The position numbers and the translations under genes are program-made. Under the pieces are notes generated by a model. The model was given only the letters and a program-made list of their open reading frames with translations, was not told the DNA's origin and made no database searches. 23,148 nt of DNA from positions 1 to 23,148 of the forward strand of contig CATOOY010000013.1 of NCBI GenBank assembly GCA_951801995.1, given 5' to 3'. Source of the stretch: an uncultured Erysipelotrichaceae bacterium (GTDB taxonomy: Bacteria > Bacillota_I > Bacilli_A > RF39 > UBA660). How positions within the stretch are numbered: position 1 is the first letter of the stretch; each line of letters starts with the position of its first letter. This document shows positions 1 to 6,637 of this stretch, piece by piece.

Positions 1-48
1 ACAAGAAGAAATTTCTTCTTGTCTATCTCTTTTAAAAGCAAGAGATAG
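1..48. repeat. Two adjacent inverted repeats
   Basis: Bases 1-22 are a perfect 22-bp palindrome (half-site ACAAGAAGAAA). Bases 23-31 and 40-48 form a second inverted repeat with a 9-bp stem (CTATCTCTT/AAGAGATAG) and an 8-base loop. They lie directly downstream of the stop codon of the truncated sigma gene. No U-run follows, so a normal intrinsic terminator is not evident. They may also lie inside the lost region-4 coding frame of that gene. Confidence 0.6.
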
Positions 49-714
49 TCAAGAAGCTTTTTCTTCTTTGTCATCTAATAATTCTACCATTTTTTCTTCT
101 AGATCTTCACAAATAAAATTTGGGTGTTTTGAAATTTTACTTTCATCTAATAGGCTATCTTCATATTCTAGTGGAAAAAATATATTTTGTATTTCTTCTA
201 TTTTCTCTTTTGAAATTTGCATTTCTTTTTCTATTTCTTCTAAACTAGGAGTTATTTCTAATACATTTTTTAATTTTCTTTTTACTTTTTCTATATCTTG
301 ATATTCCTTATTCATAGCTATTGTTACTTTAAATAACCCCTCTTTTGATAATGATGATTGTATTTCTCTATGTATATATGGGACAGCTATTGTGGAGAAA
401 CGACAATTTTTGGTTATGTCAAATTTTTTAGCTGCTTTTATAAGTCCTATACTTCCCTCTTCACATATATCTAAAAATTCCTTTTTATTTATTCCATTAT
501 AAAGTGCATAATTTAATTCATACCATCTAGCAATAAAGGTAACTAAACGAAGATTATAGAAAACAAGCTTTTTTACTGCTTTTTCATCCCCCATTTTTAT
601 TCTTTTTCCTAATTCAAATTCTTCTTCTTCAGTAAGCAATGATATTCTTTGTACTTCTTTTAAATAGACACTTTGAATATTAATACTCAAATTTTTATTC
701 TTTTTTCTTTTCAT
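49..714 (-). CDS. Sigma-70 family factor without region 4 (probable frameshift)
   Basis: This 221-aa protein is a sigma-70 family RNA polymerase subunit. It has region 1.2 (LLTEEEEFELGKRI), region 2 with the core-binding stretch (EEGSIGLIKAAKKFD) and 2.3-2.4 (FSTIAVPYI), and a region 3 helical segment (EEIEKEMQISKEKIEEI). It ends at a TGA before any region 4, which contacts the -35 element. If one A is removed from the five-A run just before the stop, the frame continues as KLLDYLLLLKEIDKKKFLL to the window edge, which has the character of a region 4.1 start. A homopolymer frameshift is therefore more likely than a natural short protein. The gene starts 16 bases after the 287-aa sigma gene and is probably co-transcribed with it. 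Its region 1.2-2 DNA closely matches that neighbour, indicating recent duplication. Confidence 0.8.
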   Translation of the reverse strand: MKRKKNKNLSINIQSVYLKEVQRISLLTEEEEFELGKRIKMGDEKAVKKLVFYNLRLVTFIARWYELNYALYNGINKKEFLDICEEGSIGLIKAAKKFDITKNCRFSTIAVPYIHREIQSSLSKEGLFKVTIAMNKEYQDIEKVKRKLKNVLEITPSLEEIEKEMQISKEKIEEIQNIFFPLEYEDSLLDESKISKHPNFICEDLEEKMVELLDDKEEKAS

Positions 715-730
715 ATTTTTTTACCTTATC

Positions 731-1594
731 TTATAATGTATATTTTTTTTGTGGGCATTTTTGTATTTTTATTAATTTATTTCTTAATTTTCCAAAAGCT
801 TTTCTTTCTATTTGACCAACTCTTGCTTTACTAATATTTAGCTCTAAACCAATTATTTCATGGGGTATTTCGTTTTTTTGAGCATTCATTCCAAAGTGTT
901 GTTTGATTATATATTGTTCTCTTTCTGTTAATTCTCCTAAAATTTCCTGTAATTTTTCTACTTCCAATTTATCAAGAACAGTCTTTTCAACGGATGGTAC
1001 TTGTTTATCTTCTGTTATTTCAAATAATTCACAACCCTCTTCTTTTACAGGTTCATTTAAATAGTATAGGCTTGAAAACATCTCCAATATTTCTTTTATT
1101 CTAGTTTTTGGTAGTTCTAATTTGTTTGCTATTTCTTCTATACTTGGATATCTTCCTAATTCATTTGTCAATTTTGATGTTTCTTTGACTATTTTATTGT
1201 GTAAAGAATTATATGCTACTGGTTTTGTTATTACTTCATCTGTTTTTTCTTTTTGTCTTTGAATAAAGTGATAAATATAAGGAGTTGCTATTGTGGAGAA
1301 ATGACAATTTTTAGTTATATCAAACTTTTTAGCTGCTTTCACCAATCCCATTGCTCCATCTTGTATAATATCTAAAAAATCTCTATTGCTTATTTTTTCA
1401 TATTTTCTTGCGATTGGAGTTAGTAAACGAAGATTATGTAAAACAAGTTTTTTTACCGCTTCTTCATCTCCCATTTGTATTCTTTTTCCTAATTCAAATT
1501 CCTCTTCTTTTGTTAATAGTGGAAATTTCTCTACTTCTTGAAAATAATCTTTTTCAATTTTATCCATTGTAAATAAATCTTGTTCTACTTTCAT
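731..1594 (-). CDS. Sigma-70 family RNA polymerase sigma factor, intact
   Basis: This 287-aa sigma factor has all the DNA- and core-binding regions: 1.2 (about residues 25-45), 2 (47-116, with DIIQDGAMGLVKAAKKFD), 3 (121-175, with GRYPSIEEIANKLELP) and 4 (215-273, with LTEREQYIIKQHFG and the 4.2 helix SKARVGQIERKAFGKLRNKL). Region 2.4 reads FSTIATPYIYHFIQRQ. The adjacent aromatic Trp pair used by housekeeping factors for -10 melting is replaced by Pro-Tyr, so this is likely an alternative rather than primary sigma factor. The ATG is preceded by a GGGGG ribosome-binding site and a near-consensus promoter at 1623-1650. It is the only sigma gene in the cluster that appears undamaged. The target promoters are unknown. 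Confidence 0.9.
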   Translation of the reverse strand: MKVEQDLFTMDKIEKDYFQEVEKFPLLTKEEEFELGKRIQMGDEEAVKKLVLHNLRLLTPIARKYEKISNRDFLDIIQDGAMGLVKAAKKFDITKNCHFSTIATPYIYHFIQRQKEKTDEVITKPVAYNSLHNKIVKETSKLTNELGRYPSIEEIANKLELPKTRIKEILEMFSSLYYLNEPVKEEGCELFEITEDKQVPSVEKTVLDKLEVEKLQEILGELTEREQYIIKQHFGMNAQKNEIPHEIIGLELNISKARVGQIERKAFGKLRNKLIKIQKCPQKKYTL

Positions 1595-1622
1595 ACTATT
1601 TCCCCCTTTTTTTGTGTACGTT

Positions 1623-1650
1623 ATTATACTAAATTTTTTCTATTTGTCAA
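1623..1650 (-). promoter_or_regulatory. Sigma-A-type promoter for the 287-aa sigma gene
   Basis: On the minus strand TTGACA (1645-1650) and TATAAT (1623-1628) are separated by 16 bases. Both hexamers match the housekeeping consensus exactly. The site lies between the end of the 764-aa frame and the start of the 287-aa sigma gene, so the latter and the truncated sigma gene downstream can be expressed independently of the larger locus. Confidence 0.85.
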
Positions 1651-1673
1651 ATTGAACCATATAAAAATACAAA

Positions 1674-3968
1674 TTAAACTTGTATTTTCTTTTCTTTTTT
1701 ATAAAAAGGTGTTAATATTTTTGTTAATTTTTGTTTTTCTTCTATAGTCATAATTTCTCTTCCTTTTATTTCATAATAAGCATATAAAATATTTCTTGTT
1801 TCTTCTGATATTTCTAAAAGAGGATTTCTTAGTAGTTCTAATATTTCCTTTTTGGTTGTTTTCGTAAAAGAAAATGGCAATTTATCTGCTTCTTTTAAAA
1901 TATCTATTTGTAAATCTGTGGCTATACTATCATTCAATAAAGATGCTTTTTTTAAGTAATATGATAAACTTTTTAATTTTGTTTTTGATAAATTCGCTTG
2001 TTTTTTTTCGTAATAATTTTTTATATCTTCTTTTTCTATGATTGGTTTTATAAAAAAACCATATTTATATTTTTGAATAGAAAGTATTGTATCTGTTAAA
2101 AATTTATATATTTGTTGTTGTGAATAAGGAAGATTTAACTTTTCTTTTATTTGGGGTACTATATGGCTTTCATTTCCATTTTCTCCATAATATAACTGAT
2201 ATATTTGTATAAATAATTCATGATTATCTCCTAAGTAAAAATCTTCTTTTTCTATTATTTTTCTAGCATCTTCAAATGAAAATAAATTTACTATATTTTC
2301 TTTTTGTAAAATGGCATATAGAGTTATTTTTACTTTGTTTATATCCCGTCTTATTTTATCTATACTTTTTCTAAAAACACTGTTTATTTGAGATGCTGAT
2401 TTTTCTTCTTTATAGATAAGAGTAAGTAACTTTTGTTCATAGCCACTAAAATAATTTAGATTGGGTTTTATTTCTTTTTCAAAAGATAGTTGTGGCTCTA
2501 TTTCTCCATTTTCATATTTCTTTAGAAGTAATATTGCTCTTTGATACTTTCTTTTTATGTTTTTTACATTTATAGTTATTTTTTTTTGATTTTGTAATGT
2601 TTCTACTATGTTTTCTTCTTCTAATCCTATCTTTAAAATATTCTTTAATAATTCTACATCATCTTTTTTTAATGGTATGTGAGGATCATTTAGTAATTCT
2701 TCTAGATGATGGGACGGAATAATTCCAAACTCTGGAAACAATTTTCCTACTTGAGCAAGTCTTAATTTTCTTATTGCCTCCTTTTTTTTATGAAATACAA
2801 TATATTTAGTAGTATCAAATATTTGTGTAAGTTCTTTTGTTGTATATTTTTTTCCTTCATTATTCCATCTATTTTGTATTCCATAAAGCATACTTAAATA
2901 CTCTTTTTCTTTTTCTGTTAAAATAGAATCTATTGGTTTTTTATTCATTTCCTTTTTTATAAATTCTATATTTTCTATTAAAGGCACTTCAAATAATACC
3001 ATTCCATTTGAAAACTTTTGGAAGATAGTATTTATTTCTTTTTTATCTATGTTCATTTCTAAATGGATTTCTTCTACTGTTTTTCCTTCAAAGTAACGCT
3101 TTTCTATTATTTTTTTCTCTTTTTCTGAATATTCTGCTTTCTTTTCTTTATAAAATTTTTCTAACTCTTTTTTCGTAAAAATAAGAGGAACTGTTATCTT
3201 GAAACGATAATAATCTATTTTTCTTAGTCCATCTTTTATTATATTTGATATTCTTGAAAGAGAAAGGTTTACCTTATCTTTTATTTCTTCATAGGATAAA
3301 TGATCTATAACAAAATAGGTTAAGATTTGTCTTGTTTCTTTTGTCATTTCATATTGTACATTTTGAATATAAGGAATATAAACAGATAAATCTTCTTCTA
3401 TATTATTTACTATACCAAGATAAAGACGAATGGCTTTTTCTTTTGCATTATGGAATTTATCATGAATAGTTTGTGAGTTCATATTTAGTATTTTTCCTAT
3501 TTCTTCATATGTTTTCTTTTCACACTCTATTCCATCATGTGCATATAAGATGAATAATTCTATTTGAGAAAAGGAATCTTTATTTTCTTTTATTACTTCT
3601 ATTAGTTGTTCTTTTTTAAAATTTATTTTTCCTATATTATCTGCATTTAAATACATTCTTTCCAATTTTTTATAAAGATTTATTGCATATATTTTTTCTG
3701 TTTTATTTTCTATAAAATTTGTCTCTCTTTTTAAAATATATTTTTCTATTACCTCTATTTGTCTAGGTGTAAACTCTTCTATATGCGCATCAAAATACTC
3801 TTCTAATAAAGAAAGAGGTATTTTGTTTTCTTTTTTTTCTTTTAAAAGAATTGTATTTATTTCTAATTCTGCATTTTCTAGTTCTTGTTTGGTTACTATT
3901 TTGTTTTCTCCTGTTTTAAAGAATTTGTGCAATAACATTTCACTATTATTATCTAAATTTTCGTACAT
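1674..3968 (-). CDS. Tandem sigma-region-4-like repeat protein (C-terminal part of a split sigma fusion)
   Basis: This 764-aa protein consists of repeated helix-turn-helix modules that resemble sigma-70 region 4. Clear units begin near residues 131 (FSQIELFILYA...KTYEEIGKILNMNSQTIHDK), 207 (SYEEIKDKVNLSLSRISNI), 279 (SEKEKKIIEKRYFEGKTVEEI), 347 (LTEKEKEYLSMLYG), 433, 505 and 581. Weaker ones lie near 66 and 715. The spacing is 68-86 residues, and linkers often contain a Pro-hydrophobic-Ile step (VPLI, KPII). No catalytic domain, membrane segment or signal peptide is visible. The frame is the same as the 249-aa sigma gene upstream, with only 51 sense codons and one TAA between them. The assigned ATG is poor: AAAGGA abuts it with no spacing and lies in a perfect palindrome. 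It is probably the tail of a longer sigma fusion. DNA binding at several sites is an inference. Confidence 0.75.
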   Translation of the reverse strand: MYENLDNNSEMLLHKFFKTGENKIVTKQELENAELEINTILLKEKKENKIPLSLLEEYFDAHIEEFTPRQIEVIEKYILKRETNFIENKTEKIYAINLYKKLERMYLNADNIGKINFKKEQLIEVIKENKDSFSQIELFILYAHDGIECEKKTYEEIGKILNMNSQTIHDKFHNAKEKAIRLYLGIVNNIEEDLSVYIPYIQNVQYEMTKETRQILTYFVIDHLSYEEIKDKVNLSLSRISNIIKDGLRKIDYYRFKITVPLIFTKKELEKFYKEKKAEYSEKEKKIIEKRYFEGKTVEEIHLEMNIDKKEINTIFQKFSNGMVLFEVPLIENIEFIKKEMNKKPIDSILTEKEKEYLSMLYGIQNRWNNEGKKYTTKELTQIFDTTKYIVFHKKKEAIRKLRLAQVGKLFPEFGIIPSHHLEELLNDPHIPLKKDDVELLKNILKIGLEEENIVETLQNQKKITINVKNIKRKYQRAILLLKKYENGEIEPQLSFEKEIKPNLNYFSGYEQKLLTLIYKEEKSASQINSVFRKSIDKIRRDINKVKITLYAILQKENIVNLFSFEDARKIIEKEDFYLGDNHELFIQIYQLYYGENGNESHIVPQIKEKLNLPYSQQQIYKFLTDTILSIQKYKYGFFIKPIIEKEDIKNYYEKKQANLSKTKLKSLSYYLKKASLLNDSIATDLQIDILKEADKLPFSFTKTTKKEILELLRNPLLEISEETRNILYAYYEIKGREIMTIEEKQKLTKILTPFYKKEKKIQV

Positions 3969-4012
3969 TCCTTTATAAATATTTATAAAGGAATCAAGAT
4001 TATAATCTTGAT
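3967..4012. repeat. Two overlapping perfect palindromes
   Basis: Bases 3967-3994 are a perfect 28-bp palindrome (half-site ATTCCTTTATAAAT). Bases 3993-4012 are a perfect 20-bp palindrome (half-site ATCAAGATTA), and the two share two bases. They lie in the open frame joining the 249-aa sigma gene to the tandem-repeat protein. In RNA the first hairpin would pair the AAAGGA next to the 764-aa ATG with UCCUUU. The function is unknown; possible roles are a translational switch or an RNA stop structure. Confidence 0.75.
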
Positions 4013-4121
4013 AGACAGATAGAATATCTAAGTAAGTATTTTCTTCCTTTTTATGTTTTAAAAAAGAAATATTTTTATTTTCTACTTTTTTTCTTAATTT
4101 CTCTAAAGCTTTTTTTTCTAT

Positions 4122-4871
4122 TTATCCTACCCATGTATTTGTTATATTCATACATTTTCCTATGTTTTCTAATGTTTGAGGGTCTTCTCCATTTAATCCA
4201 AAACGCTTTTCTATAATATCTATTTCTCTTTCTGTTAAGGTTTCCTTTAACAATTTTTGTAATTCTTCTTTTTCTATTTCATTTAAAACAGTTTCTTCTA
4301 TATTATTACTTGTATCTTCTATAAAATCTCCGAACTCTTTTTCTCCTTCTTCTACTTTTTTATTTAAACTACTTGGGGTTTGAAAGGCATTTATTGTTTC
4401 TATTACTTTTTCTTCTTTTATATTCATAAAAAGGGCTAATTCTTTTGTACTTGGTTCATATCCTAAAATGCTTATTAATTCGTTTCTCTTTTTCTCTATT
4501 TGATAATAAAAGTTTTCTTTATTTTCTGGTTTTCTAATATTTCTTTCGGTTTTATTTATTTCCCTTTGCATACTTTGTGTTATCCAAAAAATGGCCATGG
4601 TTGAAAATTTCTTTTTTCTTGTTACATCAAATTTACTGGCAGCAGTTATGAGTCCTAAGACACCATCTTGATAGACATCTTCAAATGGTCTTGTGCTTCT
4701 TTTACTATATTTTCTAGCTTCTTTAAAAAGTAAGCGTAAATTATGATATACTAATTTTTCTTCTGCCTCCTTATCCCCTTGTTTGATTCTTTTTCCTAGT
4801 TCTATTTCTTCTTCTTTGGTAAGAAGGGGTATTTTTTTTATTTTTTCCCATATTTCTTTTTCACAATTCAT
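4122..4871 (-). CDS. Sigma-70 family factor interrupted by TAA in region 4.2
   Basis: The 249-aa product has region 1.2 (LLTKEEEIELGKRI), region 2 (VYQDGVLGLITAASKFDV, then KFSTMAIFWITQSMQRE), region 3 (ILGYEPSTKELALFMNIKEEKV) and most of region 4 (LTEREIDIIEKRFGLNGEDP). It ends at TAA after NTWVG. The next in-frame codons give IEKKALEKLRKK, the normal end of region 4.2, so the TAA replaces the usual Gln of a GQIE motif, one C-to-T change from CAA. Beyond it the frame stays open for 51 codons into the 764-aa repeat protein, giving 1065 codons in total. The ATG at 4871 has a GAGGTG ribosome-binding site. The cause may be a nonsense mutation, an assembly error or readthrough. Confidence 0.85.
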   Translation of the reverse strand: MNCEKEIWEKIKKIPLLTKEEEIELGKRIKQGDKEAEEKLVYHNLRLLFKEARKYSKRSTRPFEDVYQDGVLGLITAASKFDVTRKKKFSTMAIFWITQSMQREINKTERNIRKPENKENFYYQIEKKRNELISILGYEPSTKELALFMNIKEEKVIETINAFQTPSSLNKKVEEGEKEFGDFIEDTSNNIEETVLNEIEKEELQKLLKETLTEREIDIIEKRFGLNGEDPQTLENIGKCMNITNTWVG

Positions 4872-4921
4872 GATAACACCTCATTTTCTATTTATTTTTT
4901 GTTTTTTATTTTGTAAGAAAG

Positions 4922-5294
4922 CTATTTGCCTACAAGGTTTTTGATAATATTATCTTGCTTATATCCTCTATATTGAATTTGTATATAAATATTTAAAACA
5001 CTATAGGTTGAAAATCTTTTTCACTTTTGATAGATCAAAGTTATTGGCTGCTTTCATTAGTCTTAGAAATCCATCTTGAAAAATGTCAGAAAAATTTCTT
5101 GTACTTCCTTTCGCATATCTTCTATTCATTAGAAGGATTAAACGAAGGTTATGATATAGTATTTTATATCTAGCATAAGCATCTCCTTTTTTCCATTCTT
5201 TCTAAAAAAATTTTTCTTCTTCAGTAAGTAAAGATATTTTATGTATTTTTTGGTAAAACGCTTTTTCTATTAAAGTTCTTTCATAATTGTACAT
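4922..5294 (-). pseudogene. Sigma-70 family pseudogene
   Basis: Translation from the ATG at 5294 gives a sigma region 1.2 start (KISLLTEEEKFF), a TAG, then KEWKKGDAYARYKILYHNLR and FSDIFQDGFLRLMKAANNFD, the region 2 core. After DLSKVKK the frame is lost. A one-base shift restores FSTYSVLNIYIQIQ, the region 2.3-2.4 equivalent, and this runs to a TAG at 4922. Regions 3 and 4 are absent. An upstream AGAGGA ribosome-binding site and an extended -10 (TGTTATAAT, 5317-5325) survive, so the remnant may still be transcribed. At least two independent lesions make this a true pseudogene. It explains the stretch between the split sigma gene and the def promoter, which has no long open frame. Confidence 0.8.
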
Positions 5295-5316
5295 AAAAAT
5301 TCCTCTATTTCTATTT

Positions 5317-5325
5317 ATTATAACA
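5317..5325 (-). promoter_or_regulatory. Extended -10 promoter element of the sigma pseudogene
   Basis: The minus strand reads TGTTATAAT, an extended -10 with consensus hexamer (TATAAT at 5317-5322) but no clear -35. It is 23 bases upstream of the pseudogene ATG and is divergent from the def promoter at 5343. Confidence 0.55.
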
Positions 5326-5342
5326 TACAAAAGTAATATCAC

Positions 5343-5371
5343 TTGCCAAAATATAAAAAAAAAAGTACAAT
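5343..5371 (+). promoter_or_regulatory. Sigma-A-type promoter of def
   Basis: TTGCCA (5343-5348) and TACAAT (5366-5371) are 17 bases apart, each one base from consensus. The first element also looks like a TTG start codon for an 18-residue extension of the deformylase frame. The promoter reading, and the better ribosome-binding site at 5386-5391, argue against that start. Confidence 0.75.
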
Positions 5372-5396
5372 AATAGATGAAAAAAGAGGTGACTTT

Positions 5397-5945
5397 ATGT
5401 TTAAAAAGTTAAATATATTAGATGAAAAAGACCCTATGCTTCGAAAAAAAAGTATTCCTGCTACTTTCCCTCTTTCTAAAGAAGATAAAAATTTAATTCA
5501 GGGAGCAATTGATGAACTTACTTATAGTCAAATAGAGGAATATGCTGAAAAGTATCATTTAAGACCAGGGATGGGACTTGCTTTTCCACAACTTGGAAAA
5601 AATAAAAGAATTATTGTTATTGTTTATGAGGTAGAAGAAGGAATTTTTGATAATTATGTTTTTATCAATCCTAAAATCATTTCTAATTCTGAAGAAATGG
5701 TAGCAGCTGAAGCTGGTGAGGGATGTCTTAGTGTCAATAGAGAGGTAGAAGGACATGTTCCTAGATATGCTCGTGTTACAGTGGAGGGTTTTGATGAAGA
5801 TGGTAATAAGATAAGGTGTAGAGCTAGGGAGGATTTAGCGATTGCTTTTCAACATGAAATTGATCATTTAGATGGTATCTTATTCTATGATCGTATTGAT
5901 CCTAATAAGCCATTTTTTACTGAAATGGAAATGAGACTTATATAG
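5397..5945 (+). CDS. def: Peptide deformylase
   Basis: Cytosolic metallo-hydrolase that removes the N-formyl group from the initiator methionine of new proteins. The 182-aa protein shows the three family motifs: GMGLAFPQLG (residues 58-67), EGCLS (108-112) with the metal ligand Cys110, and QHEIDHLDG (152-160) with ligands His153 and His157 and catalytic Glu154. The longer N-terminal half with an inserted segment fits the Gram-positive type. The start was placed at 5397, behind an AGAGGTGA ribosome-binding site. A TTG 18 codons upstream overlaps the -35 element. It is a single-gene unit with its own promoter and a terminator overlapping its stop, convergent with ylmH. Confidence 0.95.
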   Translation: MFKKLNILDEKDPMLRKKSIPATFPLSKEDKNLIQGAIDELTYSQIEEYAEKYHLRPGMGLAFPQLGKNKRIIVIVYEVEEGIFDNYVFINPKIISNSEEMVAAEAGEGCLSVNREVEGHVPRYARVTVEGFDEDGNKIRCRAREDLAIAFQHEIDHLDGILFYDRIDPNKPFFTEMEMRLI

Positions 5946-5954
5946 TCTTTTTAT
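5934..5954 (+). terminator. Intrinsic terminator of def
   Basis: AGACT (5934-5938) and AGTCT (5944-5948) pair around the loop TATAT and are followed by TTTTTATT on the plus strand. The stop codon of def lies in the hairpin. The stem is short, so efficiency is uncertain. Confidence 0.5.
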
Positions 5955-6637
5955 TTGTACTTTTTTATTATAATATATAATTTATCTTTTCTTTTTTCTT
6001 CTTTTTCATATATGTATTTTCCATACCCTCTTACTGTAAAAACATCTTTTTCTTTTACTGTTATTGTTCCTTTGGTAACTATTTTTTCATTTATGAGAAC
6101 TTTCTTTTCTAATATTTTTTTATTTATAATATTTCTACTCAAATGTAAAAGATGGGATAAAACAGTATCTATTCTACTTGATATTGTTTTTATTTCTATG
6201 ATATCAAAAATAGGAATAAAAGATTTTATATCTGAAAAATTTGCTTTCTTCCATATTATTTTTTGTCCTTTTATTTCATGAATATGTGTAAATAAATACT
6301 TTTCTATTTCCTTTAATATAATTATATACATTTTTTCATTTACTAATATATCTCCATACATTTCTCTTTTTATAGAATTTGCATATAATACACCTAAAAT
6401 AGCACTATGGGTAAGAGGGGTATGGGTTTTTATTTCATAAATAGAGACATAGGGTTTTCTTTTTCTATAAAAGATTATTTTTTCTGCATTTGGATATGGT
6501 TTATAAATGAAATATTTTATTTTTTTCTTATCTAATATAGAAGATAATTGTTCTCCTTCTTTGGAAGTTAGAAAATAAGTAAAGTCTCCCCTACTTATTT
6601 TCTCTTCCATATTTTTTATATAATAATTATTGGCCAT
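5951..6637 (-). CDS. ylmH: YlmH-family S4-domain RNA-binding protein
   Basis: This 228-aa protein matches the YlmH family. The N-terminal part has the PYPNAEKIIFY and HTPLTHSAILG segments followed by GDILVNEK. The C-terminal S4 domain (about residues 155-215) has SRIDTVLSHLLHLSRN, KVLINEK and DVFTVRGYGKY. S4 domains bind structured RNA. YlmH in Bacillus is known to bind large ribosomal subunits carrying peptidyl-tRNA and to assist ribosome-associated quality control. Its ATG overlaps the end of the ABC-F gene by 11 bases, so the two are translationally coupled, linking it here to ribosome maintenance. The usual ylm/divIVA cell-division neighbours are absent in this window. Confidence 0.85.
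   Translation of the reverse strand: MANNYYIKNMEEKISRGDFTYFLTSKEGEQLSSILDKKKIKYFIYKPYPNAEKIIFYRKRKPYVSIYEIKTHTPLTHSAILGVLYANSIKREMYGDILVNEKMYIIILKEIEKYLFTHIHEIKGQKIIWKKANFSDIKSFIPIFDIIEIKTISSRIDTVLSHLLHLSRNIINKKILEKKVLINEKIVTKGTITVKEKDVFTVRGYGKYIYEKEEKRKDKLYIIIKKYK

Noticed and set aside
4122..4124. Glutamine-for-TAA genetic code
   Set aside because: Many clear genes here end in TAA, so general reassignment is excluded; only local readthrough or mutation remains possible.
5343..5396. 18-residue N-terminal extension of peptide deformylase from a TTG
   Set aside because: The TTG is the -35 element of a good promoter, and a strong ribosome-binding site precedes the ATG at 5397.
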